Source: an uncultured Aquimarina sp. (GTDB lineage: Bacteria > Bacteroidota > Bacteroidia > Flavobacteriales > Flavobacteriaceae). From it: DNA of 64,000 nucleotides. The position numbers and the translations under genes are program-made. The notes below the pieces were generated by a model. That model searched no databases. It was not told where the DNA came from and was given only the letters and a program-made list of their open reading frames with translations. Shown here piece after piece: positions 1-9,299 of the stretch; position 1 is the stretch's first letter; each line of letters begins with the position of its first letter. The stretch covers positions 306,813 through 370,812 of the forward strand of contig CANMTP010000003.1 of the NCBI GenBank assembly GCA_947500845.1, in the 5' to 3' direction.

Positions 1-1440
1 TATCGTCAGTTCGTAAAAAAGTTCTTGACCCAAATTAACCGAGTTATTTGGCGGTTCTGTAATGTCATCTCCTGTAGCTCGATCTATTACTCTTTTGGTA
101 ACGCGCAGCTCAGGTTCTATGATATCTACCTGAAATGCATTCATAAAAATTCTAAATCGGTCTCTACTTGTTGTTACTCTAAAGTTAACTTGAGTTTGAT
201 TGTTTCCAATTAAGAAATTTTGTGGTCCTCCTGGGGGCTGATTATTAAGATCAAAAATATCTGCGTCGAACCCTAAAGTGTTTCTGGATGCCGGAATACG
301 GAGTGGTCGATCCACATAATTACCATCAACCGATATCGAACTGTCAAAAAAGTTATTAACCGGATTAGCCGGACTTGTACGTAAAGAGAACTCAGCTCCA
401 TTTGGTCTTTCTATTCTTAATCTATCCCCTTCAAGATCAAAATCCCCTTCTAAGGTCGCTAACCCATAGCGAGCACGTACATTTAGTGGCGGAGGTAAAG
501 TACGAAACCCTGTATATGTAAATGTTTTATTACTTTGGGTACTATTATCGGCAGATACTTCTAAAAATCCTTTGTTCGTACTAATAAACCTATTCGGCAA
601 AGCTGGATCTCCGTAAATGACTACCAATACCCATCCTCCAGAGATACCCGCAGAATTTCTTCCTGCTGTTCCGGTTGAAGCCCTCATATCGGCAATAGTA
701 TAAGTGCCATCAACAGTTGCAGCAGCCGGTTTTGCATTAAATATATCGGTCACATCGGCATAACACGCATAAGGAATGTCTCGAACAGCAATATCATTAG
801 GATTGGTCGCGGTATTACGATACCCATCGTATAACACTTCTGTTCTTGAGGGTAAAATATCTATATATGATGTACTCCATGCGGGTCTAAATTTTAAAGT
901 TCTAAAATCAGGTCGGTTATCAGGGAATGGAAGATCGCGATATCTAGGATAACTTCCCGTACTTTGAGAGCCAGTACTATTTGTTCTGTCGATATAATAT
1001 GATGCCGCCCAGTACAATCCCGCATATACTACTTCGGCACAATTAGGATCGCTAACGGTTAAGTCTGCACTACTCGAACTAAAGGTAGATGGATCCCCAT
1101 CAATATCGATATACCCAAACGTTTTTTGATTATTAGTTTCAGGGCCATTATAATCGTCGTTTGGTCTAAACCTTCTTACTACTCCGTTCTCATCTCTTAA
1201 ATTTTGGTTTGGTCCAACAATAGCGTTAGCTATCATTTTGATCTCTCCCCGTATTCTTTGAACACTACCGGGAACTGTATCAAAAACAACAGCTATAGGA
1301 TCTGGTGTCGTTATATTCTGAGAATATACTTCGCCAAAACCGAGTAGTAGCATGGCAAATAATACCAATATGCATCTGGGGTATATCATTGGTTTCATAA
1401 GCTGAGTATTTAGTGTTTTATTTTGGGTCATTCTAATCAT
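1..1440 (-). CDS. Large secreted surface protein, N-terminal part only (runs off the left edge)
   Basis: This reading frame is open from position 1440 to the window edge, giving 480 residues with no stop. ATG codons at 1440, 1431 and 1398 are in frame. The 1398 start gives a clean signal peptide (MKPMIYPRCILVLFAMLLL, then a YSQ cleavage region), so it may be the true start. The body is beta-rich, Asn/Thr/Asp-rich and low in Cys. Around residues 460-480 it enters a segment (ELRVTKRVIDRATGDDITEP) that resembles the start of a DUF11-type extracellular repeat. It lies 17 bases after the PorP/SprF gene, which is the usual pairing of a SprB-like or T9SS surface adhesin with its outer membrane partner. 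A C-terminal sorting domain is expected but lies outside the window, so the adhesin role is inferred. Confidence 0.8.
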   Translation of the reverse strand, partial: MIRMTQNKTLNTQLMKPMIYPRCILVLFAMLLLGFGEVYSQNITTPDPIAVVFDTVPGSVQRIRGEIKMIANAIVGPNQNLRDENGVVRRFRPNDDYNGPETNNQKTFGYIDIDGDPSTFSSSSADLTVSDPNCAEVVYAGLYWAASYYIDRTNSTGSQSTGSYPRYRDLPFPDNRPDFRTLKFRPAWSTSYIDILPSRTEVLYDGYRNTATNPNDIAVRDIPYACYADVTDIFNAKPAAATVDGTYTIADMRASTGTAGRNSAGISGGWVLVVIYGDPALPNRFISTNKGFLEVSADNSTQSNKTFTYTGFRTLPPPLNVRARYGLATLEGDFDLEGDRLRIERPNGAEFSLRTSPANPVNNFFDSSISVDGNYVDRPLRIPASRNTLGFDADIFDLNNQPPGGPQNFLIGNNQTQVNFRVTTSRDRFRIFMNAFQVDIIEPELRVTKRVIDRATGDDITEPPNNSVNLGQELFYELTI

Positions 1441-1457
1441 CGTTCGGGGCTATTACA

Positions 1458-4400
1458 TTATTCTATTTTTAAGATATATAAATCACCGCTATATGAATTG
1501 TTTACATTAGAGAATAAGCTCTGTTTTGCTTCGTCCAAACTATCAAATTTCTTTAAGTAAACATATATATAATTATCCTTAGGATTTCTAAAATATTGAG
1601 GTTGTAAGCCTTGTTCTTTAAGTCTTTCCATTCCTCTTTCGAAATAGTTCTCTCTCTTGAAAATATTAGTAATCAAATAATATCCGTTTTCAATATTGTG
1701 CCCACCGATGTACGATAAGCTTTCCGTCAATACTGTGTCGTCTTTTACCGTATCCGTAATCAATTTAGTTTCTTGTAGTAATCTCTTAAACGATTCTACT
1801 CTACTCTTAGCAATATGAAGTATCCACATATCTCCAAAATATCGGTTATCGATATTGCTTAAGTACTTTCTTGCAGCTTCATCTTTATCGGTATAACTTT
1901 CTATAGCTACATACTGGAACTGATTCTCTGGATTTATTATAATTTGAGAGTCATTAAATCCTAAGTCTTTTAGAGTGCTGGTAAACTTATTAGCATACTC
2001 ACCACCTTTAAATACATTACCTATGAGATAATATCCCTCTGGATAACCTGGTATAAATTTGGTAGCAAACTGTGCTTCTGGTCTTGTTGCATCGGCAAAT
2101 TTCACAAATCTATTGCTTGCTGTAAGTCGTTTAGAACTTGCAGGATCAGAATTTTTCGCTTCACTGGCATCATCACCCATATTAACAAGAGATTCTAAAA
2201 GCTGATTAAACCCTCTCTTGTCAACATTAAGGGTAGTGGTCAATAATGAATCCCTGCGCGCAAATATTTTACTTGATACTCTGGTATTATTATCCAGTTC
2301 TTTCTTAATCTCTTCTAATCCTTCTTCATTTTGTTCAGGAACTGCCGCTGCGGCTGCTTCTTGACGTTTTCTTTCTTCTTCTGCCAGACGTGCAGCTTCT
2401 GCTTCAGCAGCTAATCTTTGCTCCTCGGCCAAACGTGCGGCTTCAGCAGCTTCGGCTTCTTTAGCGCTTATGGTCGCATCAATTTCTGATAACAGACTTT
2501 GCTGATCTGCCTGCGGAAGAATCTCACTTGATCTTACCACTTCAGCCTGACTTCTAAGCTCATTAACCGTTCCAGTTGCAATTATTTGTCTGGTTGTTGT
2601 GATTAATTCTTGTATCTGACGTTGCTCCTCGGCCAAACGTGCAGCCTCGGCCTCCTGACGCAATCTTTCTTCCTCGGCCAAACGAGCAGCTTCAGCCGCT
2701 TCTGCTTCTTTAGCACTTATGGCAACCTCGATTTCTGATAATAAACTTTGCTGATCTGCCTGCGGAAGAATCTCACTTGATCTTACCACTTCAGCCTGAC
2801 TTCTAAGCTCATTAACCGTTCCAGTTGCAATTATTTGTCTGGTTGCTGTAATTAACTCCTGAATCTGACGTTGCTCCTCGGCCAAACGTGCAGCCTCTGC
2901 TTCCTGACGTAACCTTTCTTCCTCTGCCAGACGGGCAGCTTCTGCCTCAGCAGCTAATCGTTGCTCTTCAGCCAAACGAGCAGCTTCAGTCTCTTTGGCT
3001 TGAATCGCTGTAGTAAGCTCTGCTAACAATCCTTGGGTATCTGCTTCAGGAAGAATAGTACTGGCACGTACTATTTCGGACTGATTTCTAAGAGCTTCTA
3101 AATCTCCATTTGCGACAACCTCTTTGGTGGCTGCAATCAACTCTTGTATTTGGCGTTGTTCTTCTGCTAGACGTGCAGCTTCTGCTTCAGCAGCAATTCT
3201 ATCTTCTTCTGCTTTCTGCTGAGCTACTTCACGCTCTAATTGCTTCTGAGCAGCCAATCTTTCTTCTTCAGCTTTCTGCTCTGCTACCTGGCGCTCCAAT
3301 TCTTTTTGAGCCGCTAACCTTTCTTCCTCTTCCTGTTGTTTTGCCGCTTCTGCTTCTCTGGCAGCTTCTTCAGCAGCAATTTGAGATTCCTCAGATTCTT
3401 CCTCGGTTACTTCGCGTTCTAGCAATTTTTGAGCCGCTAGTCTTTCTTCTTCTGCTTTTTGCTCTGCTACTTCACGTTCTAATTCTCTTTGAGCGGCTAA
3501 TCTTTCTTCCTCGGCTTTTTGTTCTGCGACCTGACGCTCGAGATCTTTCTGAGCTTCCAGTTCTTCTGCTTCTTTATTAAGCAGTTTTACTTCTTCTTCT
3601 CGCTGTAACTCTAATTCGCTTGCTGCTCTGGCTTCTTTTGCTTTAGCCTCTGCAATAGATTTCTCCAATTCGCTCATTGCTCTTTGTTCCTGACTCTGAA
3701 CTTCTCCATTTTCATCTTGAAGATCTCTTATGATTTTGTTTTGTTCGAGTATTTCTTTTTTCAGCCTTCTAATTTCAGAATCTCGTTCTTCATATGCTTT
3801 TTGAGTACTTGATTTGGTGGCATTTCTTCTTCCTCTAGGCTTTTCTGTGGCAAAATTATATGCTAATCCGACCTCGTGTGTAGCTCCAAACTCGCTGGTA
3901 TCTCCCATTCCCATTTCATATGTATATCCAACAGACACATTAGAAGTAATATTACCACCAATACCGACAGAAGCACCATAGAAGCTATTATATCCCGCTT
4001 GGGCCCAGCCCAACTCTGGTAGTTCAACAATAACGTTACCTCCATATCTTAAGTTTGAGCCAGAATCAACATCTTCTGGGCCTAAATCCGGAAGCATATT
4101 GGCATAAGCCATTCCTCGTATCGTTTTATCTGATCGTCTTTGTAAACTCGTAGTATACATAACATGACCTGTAAATGCCATGTTATCTGTTAATAATTCA
4201 CTCGCACTAAGGTTGTATGCTGCAAGATTAACTACAGACACCCCAACATCAAATTCGGCATAATTAAAATTAACACCAGGAGTCAATACAAAAACAGAGC
4301 TGTTTTCGAAATTAAGAATAACAGGATCATTTACTTCTACTCCGTTATTTAGTATCGTACTGGTTGCCGCATCTATGTTAGATTTTATTCCACTTTGAGA

Positions 4401-4802
4401 AAACCCTAGGTTTAACCCAAAGGTAAAATTCATATCATCATCTAGTTCTAGGTTATAAGCAAAGTTCGCTACCCCCCCAAAATACCTATAAATCCCTTCA
4501 TTTTGTTGGTATAGACCAATACCAACACCTGTTTTCTCATCAAAATTGGCAGTATAATTTATTAAATATGTCTGAGGATTGTCGTTAAATCCTGCCCATT
4601 GCGTTTTGTTGTATACGTTAATTGACCTTTTATTCTCGCGAACCAGAGAAAAAGTAGGATTAAAGTAAAAACGATTATATTTTACAAGGTTATGAGTAGG
4701 TATATCTGTCGGAAGCACACCAAAATTTGTGGTGTTTTCGTCTTGCCCCTTAACTTGACTAAGAGAGAACAACAGCGTTAATAAAAGTAATTTTCTGACC
4801 AT
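1458..4802 (-). CDS. PorP/SprF-type T9SS outer membrane protein fused to coiled coil and SPOR-like repeats
   Basis: The protein has 1,114 residues. It starts with a signal peptide ending in KGQ. Residues about 25-325 form a PorP/SprF-type beta-barrel (FNPTFSLVRENKRSINVYNK near the start, HEVGLAYNF at the end of the barrel). Residues about 335-880 are a very long Ala/Glu/Arg coiled coil built on AARLAEEQR units, including two nearly identical 83-residue repeats and one diverged copy. Two SPOR-like units follow at about 917-1010 and 1034-1114 (GYYLIGNVFKGGEY and GYYLITNIFKRENY). Ordinary PorP/SprF proteins are about 300-350 residues, so the rest is an extension. It probably anchors or helps export the neighbouring surface proteins. 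The coiled coil may span the periplasm and the SPOR-like ends may bind peptidoglycan, which is inference. It starts 4 bases after the upstream gene ends. Confidence 0.88.
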   Translation of the reverse strand: MVRKLLLLTLLFSLSQVKGQDENTTNFGVLPTDIPTHNLVKYNRFYFNPTFSLVRENKRSINVYNKTQWAGFNDNPQTYLINYTANFDEKTGVGIGLYQQNEGIYRYFGGVANFAYNLELDDDMNFTFGLNLGFSQSGIKSNIDAATSTILNNGVEVNDPVILNFENSSVFVLTPGVNFNYAEFDVGVSVVNLAAYNLSASELLTDNMAFTGHVMYTTSLQRRSDKTIRGMAYANMLPDLGPEDVDSGSNLRYGGNVIVELPELGWAQAGYNSFYGASVGIGGNITSNVSVGYTYEMGMGDTSEFGATHEVGLAYNFATEKPRGRRNATKSSTQKAYEERDSEIRRLKKEILEQNKIIRDLQDENGEVQSQEQRAMSELEKSIAEAKAKEARAASELELQREEEVKLLNKEAEELEAQKDLERQVAEQKAEEERLAAQRELEREVAEQKAEEERLAAQKLLEREVTEEESEESQIAAEEAAREAEAAKQQEEEERLAAQKELERQVAEQKAEEERLAAQKQLEREVAQQKAEEDRIAAEAEAARLAEEQRQIQELIAATKEVVANGDLEALRNQSEIVRASTILPEADTQGLLAELTTAIQAKETEAARLAEEQRLAAEAEAARLAEEERLRQEAEAARLAEEQRQIQELITATRQIIATGTVNELRSQAEVVRSSEILPQADQQSLLSEIEVAISAKEAEAAEAARLAEEERLRQEAEAARLAEEQRQIQELITTTRQIIATGTVNELRSQAEVVRSSEILPQADQQSLLSEIDATISAKEAEAAEAARLAEEQRLAAEAEAARLAEEERKRQEAAAAAVPEQNEEGLEEIKKELDNNTRVSSKIFARRDSLLTTTLNVDKRGFNQLLESLVNMGDDASEAKNSDPASSKRLTASNRFVKFADATRPEAQFATKFIPGYPEGYYLIGNVFKGGEYANKFTSTLKDLGFNDSQIIINPENQFQYVAIESYTDKDEAARKYLSNIDNRYFGDMWILHIAKSRVESFKRLLQETKLITDTVKDDTVLTESLSYIGGHNIENGYYLITNIFKRENYFERGMERLKEQGLQPQYFRNPKDNYIYVYLKKFDSLDEAKQSLFSNVNNSYSGDLYILKIE
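2461..3160 (-). repeat. Intragenic tandem repeats in the coiled-coil region
   Basis: Two copies of an 83-codon unit are offset by exactly 249 bases: the block starting at 2502 recurs at 2751. About 95 bases (2502-2596) are identical in the two copies. A third, diverged copy lies about 285 bases further on. The near identity at DNA level suggests recent duplication or gene conversion, and copy number could vary between strains. Confidence 0.85.
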
Positions 4803-4806
4803 AAAA

Positions 4807-6906
4807 CTATCTCATTACCGTGATTGAGCCTTTTCTTATCACGGAATTATTTCTTGTGATTATATAATAATATATCGGGTTTTGACCCGATGATCTTGAA
4901 TTCTCTATTGGCCAATTATTTTGATAACTGGCTCCTATAAAATCCACCTGACCTCTGGCATCAAATATTGTTACCTCTACATCCTGCTGGTTAAACAGTG
5001 ATTCTGGAAGCAACCAATTATCATTAATGCCGTCATTATTTGGGGTAACTATATTTGGTATAATTTCTGTTTCTCCTGCGATATCTCCTATCGTTAGAGT
5101 GTTTGACTGTATATTGCAATCTGCGAACGAAATTATTACAAAATATTGCCCCGGTATACTTACTTCGATTTCATTGGTACCTTGTCCAGCAATAATGCTA
5201 TCACCATCTACTACCGATTGATTTTCTCCATTTACTATAACAAACCATTCATAAGTATAACTTCCACTCTGTGGTGCAGTTAACAATACAGTACCTCCTG
5301 GTGGAATGCTGATTGAAGATGCTGTAATTTCTAAGTTCTGCGCAATAATTTCTGCGATAAGTTCATTTGATCTTGCAGTCTCAAAAGAGGCATTCCGTAA
5401 TGTGGCATCAAGCACATACACTTGGCCCGCATCATCTTGTGTTATACTAATTGTGGTTTCTGTATCACCTGTAGACACACCTGCCCTAAACCATTCAAAA
5501 TCAAAAAGTGATAGTTGATCGGCTGTTATAGGAACTTCCTTTCCCGTACTGGTAACACCAAAAAGGTTGTCCAATCCAATAGTACCAGTATCTGCATCTT
5601 GGTCACAATCTAAAAGGGTTGCAATTTCGGTTCGAAAACCTACAGGTTCGAAAACCTCTGTAGTGGCTTCAAGAGGATCTGGGCAAGAATCATTTGCAAA
5701 AACACTGGCGGTATATACCCCTGTGTCGGTTACTTCAATAAACAAAGCTTCCGGTACGTCTGTCGGAAGCGCTGATTGAAAACTTATACCATTTCTAAAC
5801 CATTCTACAGTACTGCCCGGTGGAGCATTGGTCGTAATCTCCAAAATGAGCGTAGGTTCGGTGGGTAATAACATTATTTCTGGAGGAGGTCTTGTTAAAA
5901 TATCAGATCCCAGGTTAATGACCTCAACGGGAGCTGTAGAAATAGAGCACGTTTCACTACCTGTAACAGTTAATGTATAGGTGCCACCAAAGTTACTTTG
6001 AGGCAAGTTGATAACTCCTCCAGTGTATTGGGGTTGTAATACATCGTCCTTGAACCACTCATATGTAAAATCGTTATCAATGATACTTGCGGTTAATATT
6101 TTAATGTCGTTAGGGCAATATTCTACCCTTGGACCCTCGTTGATTTGCACTGTCGTTTCATCAAAATCATAAAGCGTTATGAAACCTTCATTACCATCTA
6201 CCAAACCATCACAGAGTGTTGGTAAAGGAATTCTTACCCGATATCTCCCTGTTTGATTTACATCTGATAACGTAGGTCCTGTTTCTCCTGGAATAACTAC
6301 AAAATTATCGGTTAAATCTGTATCAATTGCCCATTGATACTCAGGAAAGTCTGAGGGGGTGGCTGTCAATGTTACTGTTTCCCCTAAGCATAATCCAATA
6401 GCACTAACTCCATTAACCGTTATGGGATTTGAAGAGTCAAAATAAGCAATACTCATTTCTGTACTTTCTCTACTAAAAATATCGTCTTCTCCCGGAATAA
6501 TAGCACGCACACGCATACTGTAGTTATCACTGGAAAGATTAGTAGGAATTGGAAATGGAGTGTCAAAATCTATATCACTATTTTGAGAAATGGCAACAGT
6601 TGTTGTAAACCTGGTAAGTATTAATGGAGTATCCGAAAAAATACCATCAGCATCAGACAATTCTAATATAAATTCTGTGTCAATTGGAAAAGTCCTTGTA
6701 ATATCTCGTACGATCGCTGCTCGATTGGGTGAATTTTGATTTACACAGGCGTTTTTGTTTGAATTATCACTATTACAAGTAGCGGGTGTATTACATGGAT
6801 AAAATTCTGGACCTTGTATAGTAAACTGACCGCTCGCCTTTATAGAAGAAAAGAGGAAAATGGTCAAGCAGACAATTGACGATATTAGGTTAAGTTTTTT
6901 TCTCAT
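4807..6906 (-). CDS. Secreted Ig-like repeat protein with T9SS type-B (CHU_C) sorting domain
   Basis: This 699-residue protein has a signal peptide (MRKKLNLISSIVCLTIFLFS, cleavage near ASGQ). Several Ig/PKD-like beta-sandwich segments follow, with recurring patterns such as YEWFKDD, VEWFRNG, FEWFRAG and YEWFVIVNG that mark at least four related domains. The last ~85 residues (IIPNIVTPNNDGINDNW, then VTIFDARGQ, ending GSITVMR) match the gliding-motility-associated type-B C-terminal domain that directs T9SS export. It is the first gene of a tight three-gene operon with the PorP/SprF fusion and the large surface protein. The likely role is a cell-surface adhesin or structural protein; no catalytic motif is visible. 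Confidence 0.88.
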   Translation of the reverse strand: MRKKLNLISSIVCLTIFLFSSIKASGQFTIQGPEFYPCNTPATCNSDNSNKNACVNQNSPNRAAIVRDITRTFPIDTEFILELSDADGIFSDTPLILTRFTTTVAISQNSDIDFDTPFPIPTNLSSDNYSMRVRAIIPGEDDIFSRESTEMSIAYFDSSNPITVNGVSAIGLCLGETVTLTATPSDFPEYQWAIDTDLTDNFVVIPGETGPTLSDVNQTGRYRVRIPLPTLCDGLVDGNEGFITLYDFDETTVQINEGPRVEYCPNDIKILTASIIDNDFTYEWFKDDVLQPQYTGGVINLPQSNFGGTYTLTVTGSETCSISTAPVEVINLGSDILTRPPPEIMLLPTEPTLILEITTNAPPGSTVEWFRNGISFQSALPTDVPEALFIEVTDTGVYTASVFANDSCPDPLEATTEVFEPVGFRTEIATLLDCDQDADTGTIGLDNLFGVTSTGKEVPITADQLSLFDFEWFRAGVSTGDTETTISITQDDAGQVYVLDATLRNASFETARSNELIAEIIAQNLEITASSISIPPGGTVLLTAPQSGSYTYEWFVIVNGENQSVVDGDSIIAGQGTNEIEVSIPGQYFVIISFADCNIQSNTLTIGDIAGETEIIPNIVTPNNDGINDNWLLPESLFNQQDVEVTIFDARGQVDFIGASYQNNWPIENSRSSGQNPIYYYIITRNNSVIRKGSITVMR

Positions 6907-7414
6907 GATATCACACTTAAATTAAGGGTGGATATACTTATACTAACTCAGCGATTTGGGACGCTTGTTAATAATGTTGTTAATATATTTTTTACCAAGT
7001 CATAAAATTATAAATTAAAAGTTTATATCAAACTAAAATTTACTATTTTTTTGTAATAATTTTCTGACTTTTTACTTTTCGCCCTATTCCCGCTGGTTTC
7101 ACTAGAGTTCTTAAAAGCAACTTAATATTCATAAAAATTTGTTAATCAGCTTATTGTAAAGCCTTAAAAAAGAACAATCTCTTCTAATTAAGGTCCAAAA
7201 TCTCCTAGTAATAATGAAGTATTGACCTGTAATTTGAAAGAAAAAACATTAAAATTACTGAATTTCTGGCATTTAACACCAGACGAAAAGCTCCTGAAAA
7301 AGGTAATTTTATTCGACGAAGTGTAAAAAATTTATTTAGTTTTTGATCCGAAAAGCGGTACGCCAGCGAAAAAAATTAGTGAATTTTTACTCTACTCGAT
7401 AGTATGTTTTTCTA
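6907..7414. other. Gene-free stretch between the T9SS operon and the OmpH-like gene
   Basis: About 510 AT-rich bases. It must hold the promoter of the minus-strand operon starting at 6906, but I see no clear TAnnTTTG match close to that start. I found no ORF, tRNA or convincing repeat. Confidence 0.5.
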
Positions 7415-7415
7415 C

Positions 7416-7443
7416 AAAAAACCCCGTTGAAAAATCAGTGGGG
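7416..7443 (-). terminator. Rho-independent terminator after the OmpH-like gene
   Basis: A 9-bp stem (CCCCGTTGA at 7422-7430 with TCAGTGGGG at 7435-7443, two G-T pairs) has a 4-base loop. On the minus strand it is followed by six T residues. It lies about 30 bases past the stop of the gene at 7474-8007. Confidence 0.8.
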
Positions 7444-7473
7444 CCTTTAAAACTTATGTATGAACCAAAATTA

Positions 7474-8007
7474 CTACTCCTTGGTTTCAGATTCAGTATT
7501 TTTCCCTCCATTCAAGGCTTCGATAATTTCATCGGTAATATCCAACTCTTCCTTACCATATAGAATATTACTCGCCTCTGTCTCTCCATAAATGTAAGTA
7601 TATCCATTTTTCTTACCGTAGTCTTTGATAAAATCTTTTACTTTACCAATAATAGAATCGATTTCTTTCTGGCTACCTTGCTGAATCTCTTGCACTCGAC
7701 TCTGTTGATCTCTTTGCAGCAATTGTTGCTTGCCCATCAATTCTTGCTCTTTCTTTTCTCTATTAGCCTTAGACATAGAGTTCATGATATTCTGGTATCC
7801 TTGCACCTCGATCTGGAACTGCTTTGCTTTTTCTTCCAGCTCAGCGCGTACTTCATTATTCTTCTTTGTCCACTTTTCCTGAGCCGCTTTCATTTCTGTA
7901 TAATCAGAGACAACTTTAGTATTATTTACAAAACCTGTTTTTACAGTTTGTTGATTGCAAGAGGCTAAAATCAAAACCACACTTGCCATCCATAAAAATT
8001 TTTTCAT
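7474..8007 (-). CDS. OmpH/Skp-family periplasmic chaperone-like lipoprotein
   Basis: The protein has 177 residues, the usual Skp/OmpH size. The N-terminus is a lipoprotein signal with lipobox LASC (residues 14-17). The OmpH pattern follows: TGFVNNTKVVSDYTEMK (residues about 24-40), then a Gln/Glu/Lys-rich antiparallel coiled coil (about 45-130), then a short beta/helix cap (NGYTYIYGETEASNILYGKE). Skp-family proteins hold unfolded outer membrane proteins in the periplasm. The lipid anchor differs from soluble Skp, so the protein may act at the membrane surface. A promoter -7 element lies 22 bases upstream of the start. It appears to be a single-gene transcript with its own terminator. Confidence 0.85.
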   Translation of the reverse strand: MKKFLWMASVVLILASCNQQTVKTGFVNNTKVVSDYTEMKAAQEKWTKKNNEVRAELEEKAKQFQIEVQGYQNIMNSMSKANREKKEQELMGKQQLLQRDQQSRVQEIQQGSQKEIDSIIGKVKDFIKDYGKKNGYTYIYGETEASNILYGKEELDITDEIIEALNGGKNTESETKE

Positions 8008-8029
8008 CTTTCAAAAATTTAGTTCTGCG

Positions 8030-8037
8030 CAAAAATA
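8030..8037 (-). promoter_or_regulatory. Bacteroidota -7 element upstream of the OmpH-like gene
   Basis: The minus strand reads TATTTTTG, matching the Bacteroidota consensus TAnnTTTG, 22 bases upstream of the ATG. No clear -33 TTTG at the usual distance was found. Confidence 0.5.
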
Positions 8038-8236
8038 TCAAAGTTCGGGTGATGTTATTGACAATATGACTCTAAAATATTTAACTATAAGAAAAAACGA
8101 TTATTTTATATCTAATAATAACAATAAACTATTAAAAAAGACTCGAAATAAAGCATTTTAAAGCCATTTTACAAAAAAGTGATGCGGTTTATGTGCAGAG
8201 TACCCAAAACCTATTAAAAAGCTTGTAAAAGAAGAA

Positions 8237-9088
8237 TTATTGTTTTTTAAGCACATAGATATGTGAAGAAGATTCCTTGGAACGTTTCGCCTCTAAATTT
8301 GATTTCAATCCCACCCAGAAAGCTTTCAAAAAGTTCATTTTACCGTTTTTATATTTCTCTGATAATAGTGACACATAAAATGAATCGAATTTCATGGGTA
8401 ACGTCATCTCTAATTTAATATCTTTTTCGCTGAAAAGTTTTTGAATCGAATTTTTTGAAAAATGCCACAGGTGTCTTGGCACATCATAGGCTGCCCAAAA
8501 TGATTTGTAATATTTTGCATCATAAGACTTAAAGTTTGGAACAGCGATAATCAAATGTCCATTTGGTTTTAAAAGTCTTCTTAATTCTATTATTTGGTTT
8601 TTTAGATTTGGTATATGTTCTAGAACGTGCCACATCGTAATTACATCAAATTTTTGGTTTTGGTAGTCTGAAGTTTCAGAAGCTAATCTAATTTCTTTTT
8701 GTTCTGCTAGTTTTTTAGCCTGGCTATTGGGTTCGGTTCCAAATATGTTCCATCCCCGTTTTTTTGCTTCAACCAGAAAATCACCAGTCCCGGCTCCGAT
8801 GTCCAAAAGCTCTCCTGAACCCTTATTTAATCTTGAAATTAACTTCACTTTTTTTCTAAGTGAATATGACTTTACCACATGATATAATTTTTCAAAAAGA
8901 GAACGTTTTGCATCCGTATGAGATATGTAATCTTTACTTTCATAATATTTCCCTAACACATCATCATTTGGTTTTGGAGAAGTAATCAGCATATCATAGT
9001 CGACATTATAAAGCAAATGAAATTTTTCTCCTGATACACTATGATCTTTGCAGATCAAAAAAATTTCTGAATTTTGTTCTTTATTCAT
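8237..9088 (-). CDS. Class I SAM-dependent methyltransferase
   Basis: This 283-residue protein has a Methyltransf_23-like fold. Motif I is LLDIGAGTGDFL (residues about 93-104). An acidic segment follows (NIFGTEPNS), then FDVITMWHVLEHIPN (motif IV region) and LLKPNGHLIIAVPNF. These bind S-adenosylmethionine. The N-terminal 60 residues resemble the variable cap of methyltransferases acting on small molecules or glycans. The substrate cannot be told from the sequence. The downstream repeat block and a gap of more than 700 bases separate it from the mnmG group, so it is probably transcribed alone. Confidence 0.85.
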   Translation of the reverse strand: MNKEQNSEIFLICKDHSVSGEKFHLLYNVDYDMLITSPKPNDDVLGKYYESKDYISHTDAKRSLFEKLYHVVKSYSLRKKVKLISRLNKGSGELLDIGAGTGDFLVEAKKRGWNIFGTEPNSQAKKLAEQKEIRLASETSDYQNQKFDVITMWHVLEHIPNLKNQIIELRRLLKPNGHLIIAVPNFKSYDAKYYKSFWAAYDVPRHLWHFSKNSIQKLFSEKDIKLEMTLPMKFDSFYVSLLSEKYKNGKMNFLKAFWVGLKSNLEAKRSKESSSHIYVLKKQ

Positions 9089-9299
9089 TCTTTTTTTGAA
9101 TACCTTTTATGAATGTCTGCCAAATTTTAAAAACCCCATTATCATTCTCAACTTTTTTCAGCATGACACAAAATTGTCCTTAAAACTAGTAACTCGTAAT
9201 GTTCTTGGGTTTACTGATAAAAACCAAAACAAAAGTATTTCTAATCCTATCGTTATCAAAACATATTTTCTATAAAACTATTTAGAATTAATCTTATAG

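Noticed and set aside
3110..3580. A 156-codon plus-strand frame rich in Leu
   Set aside because: It is the antisense shadow of the Ala/Glu coiled-coil coding sequence and has no independent start signal.
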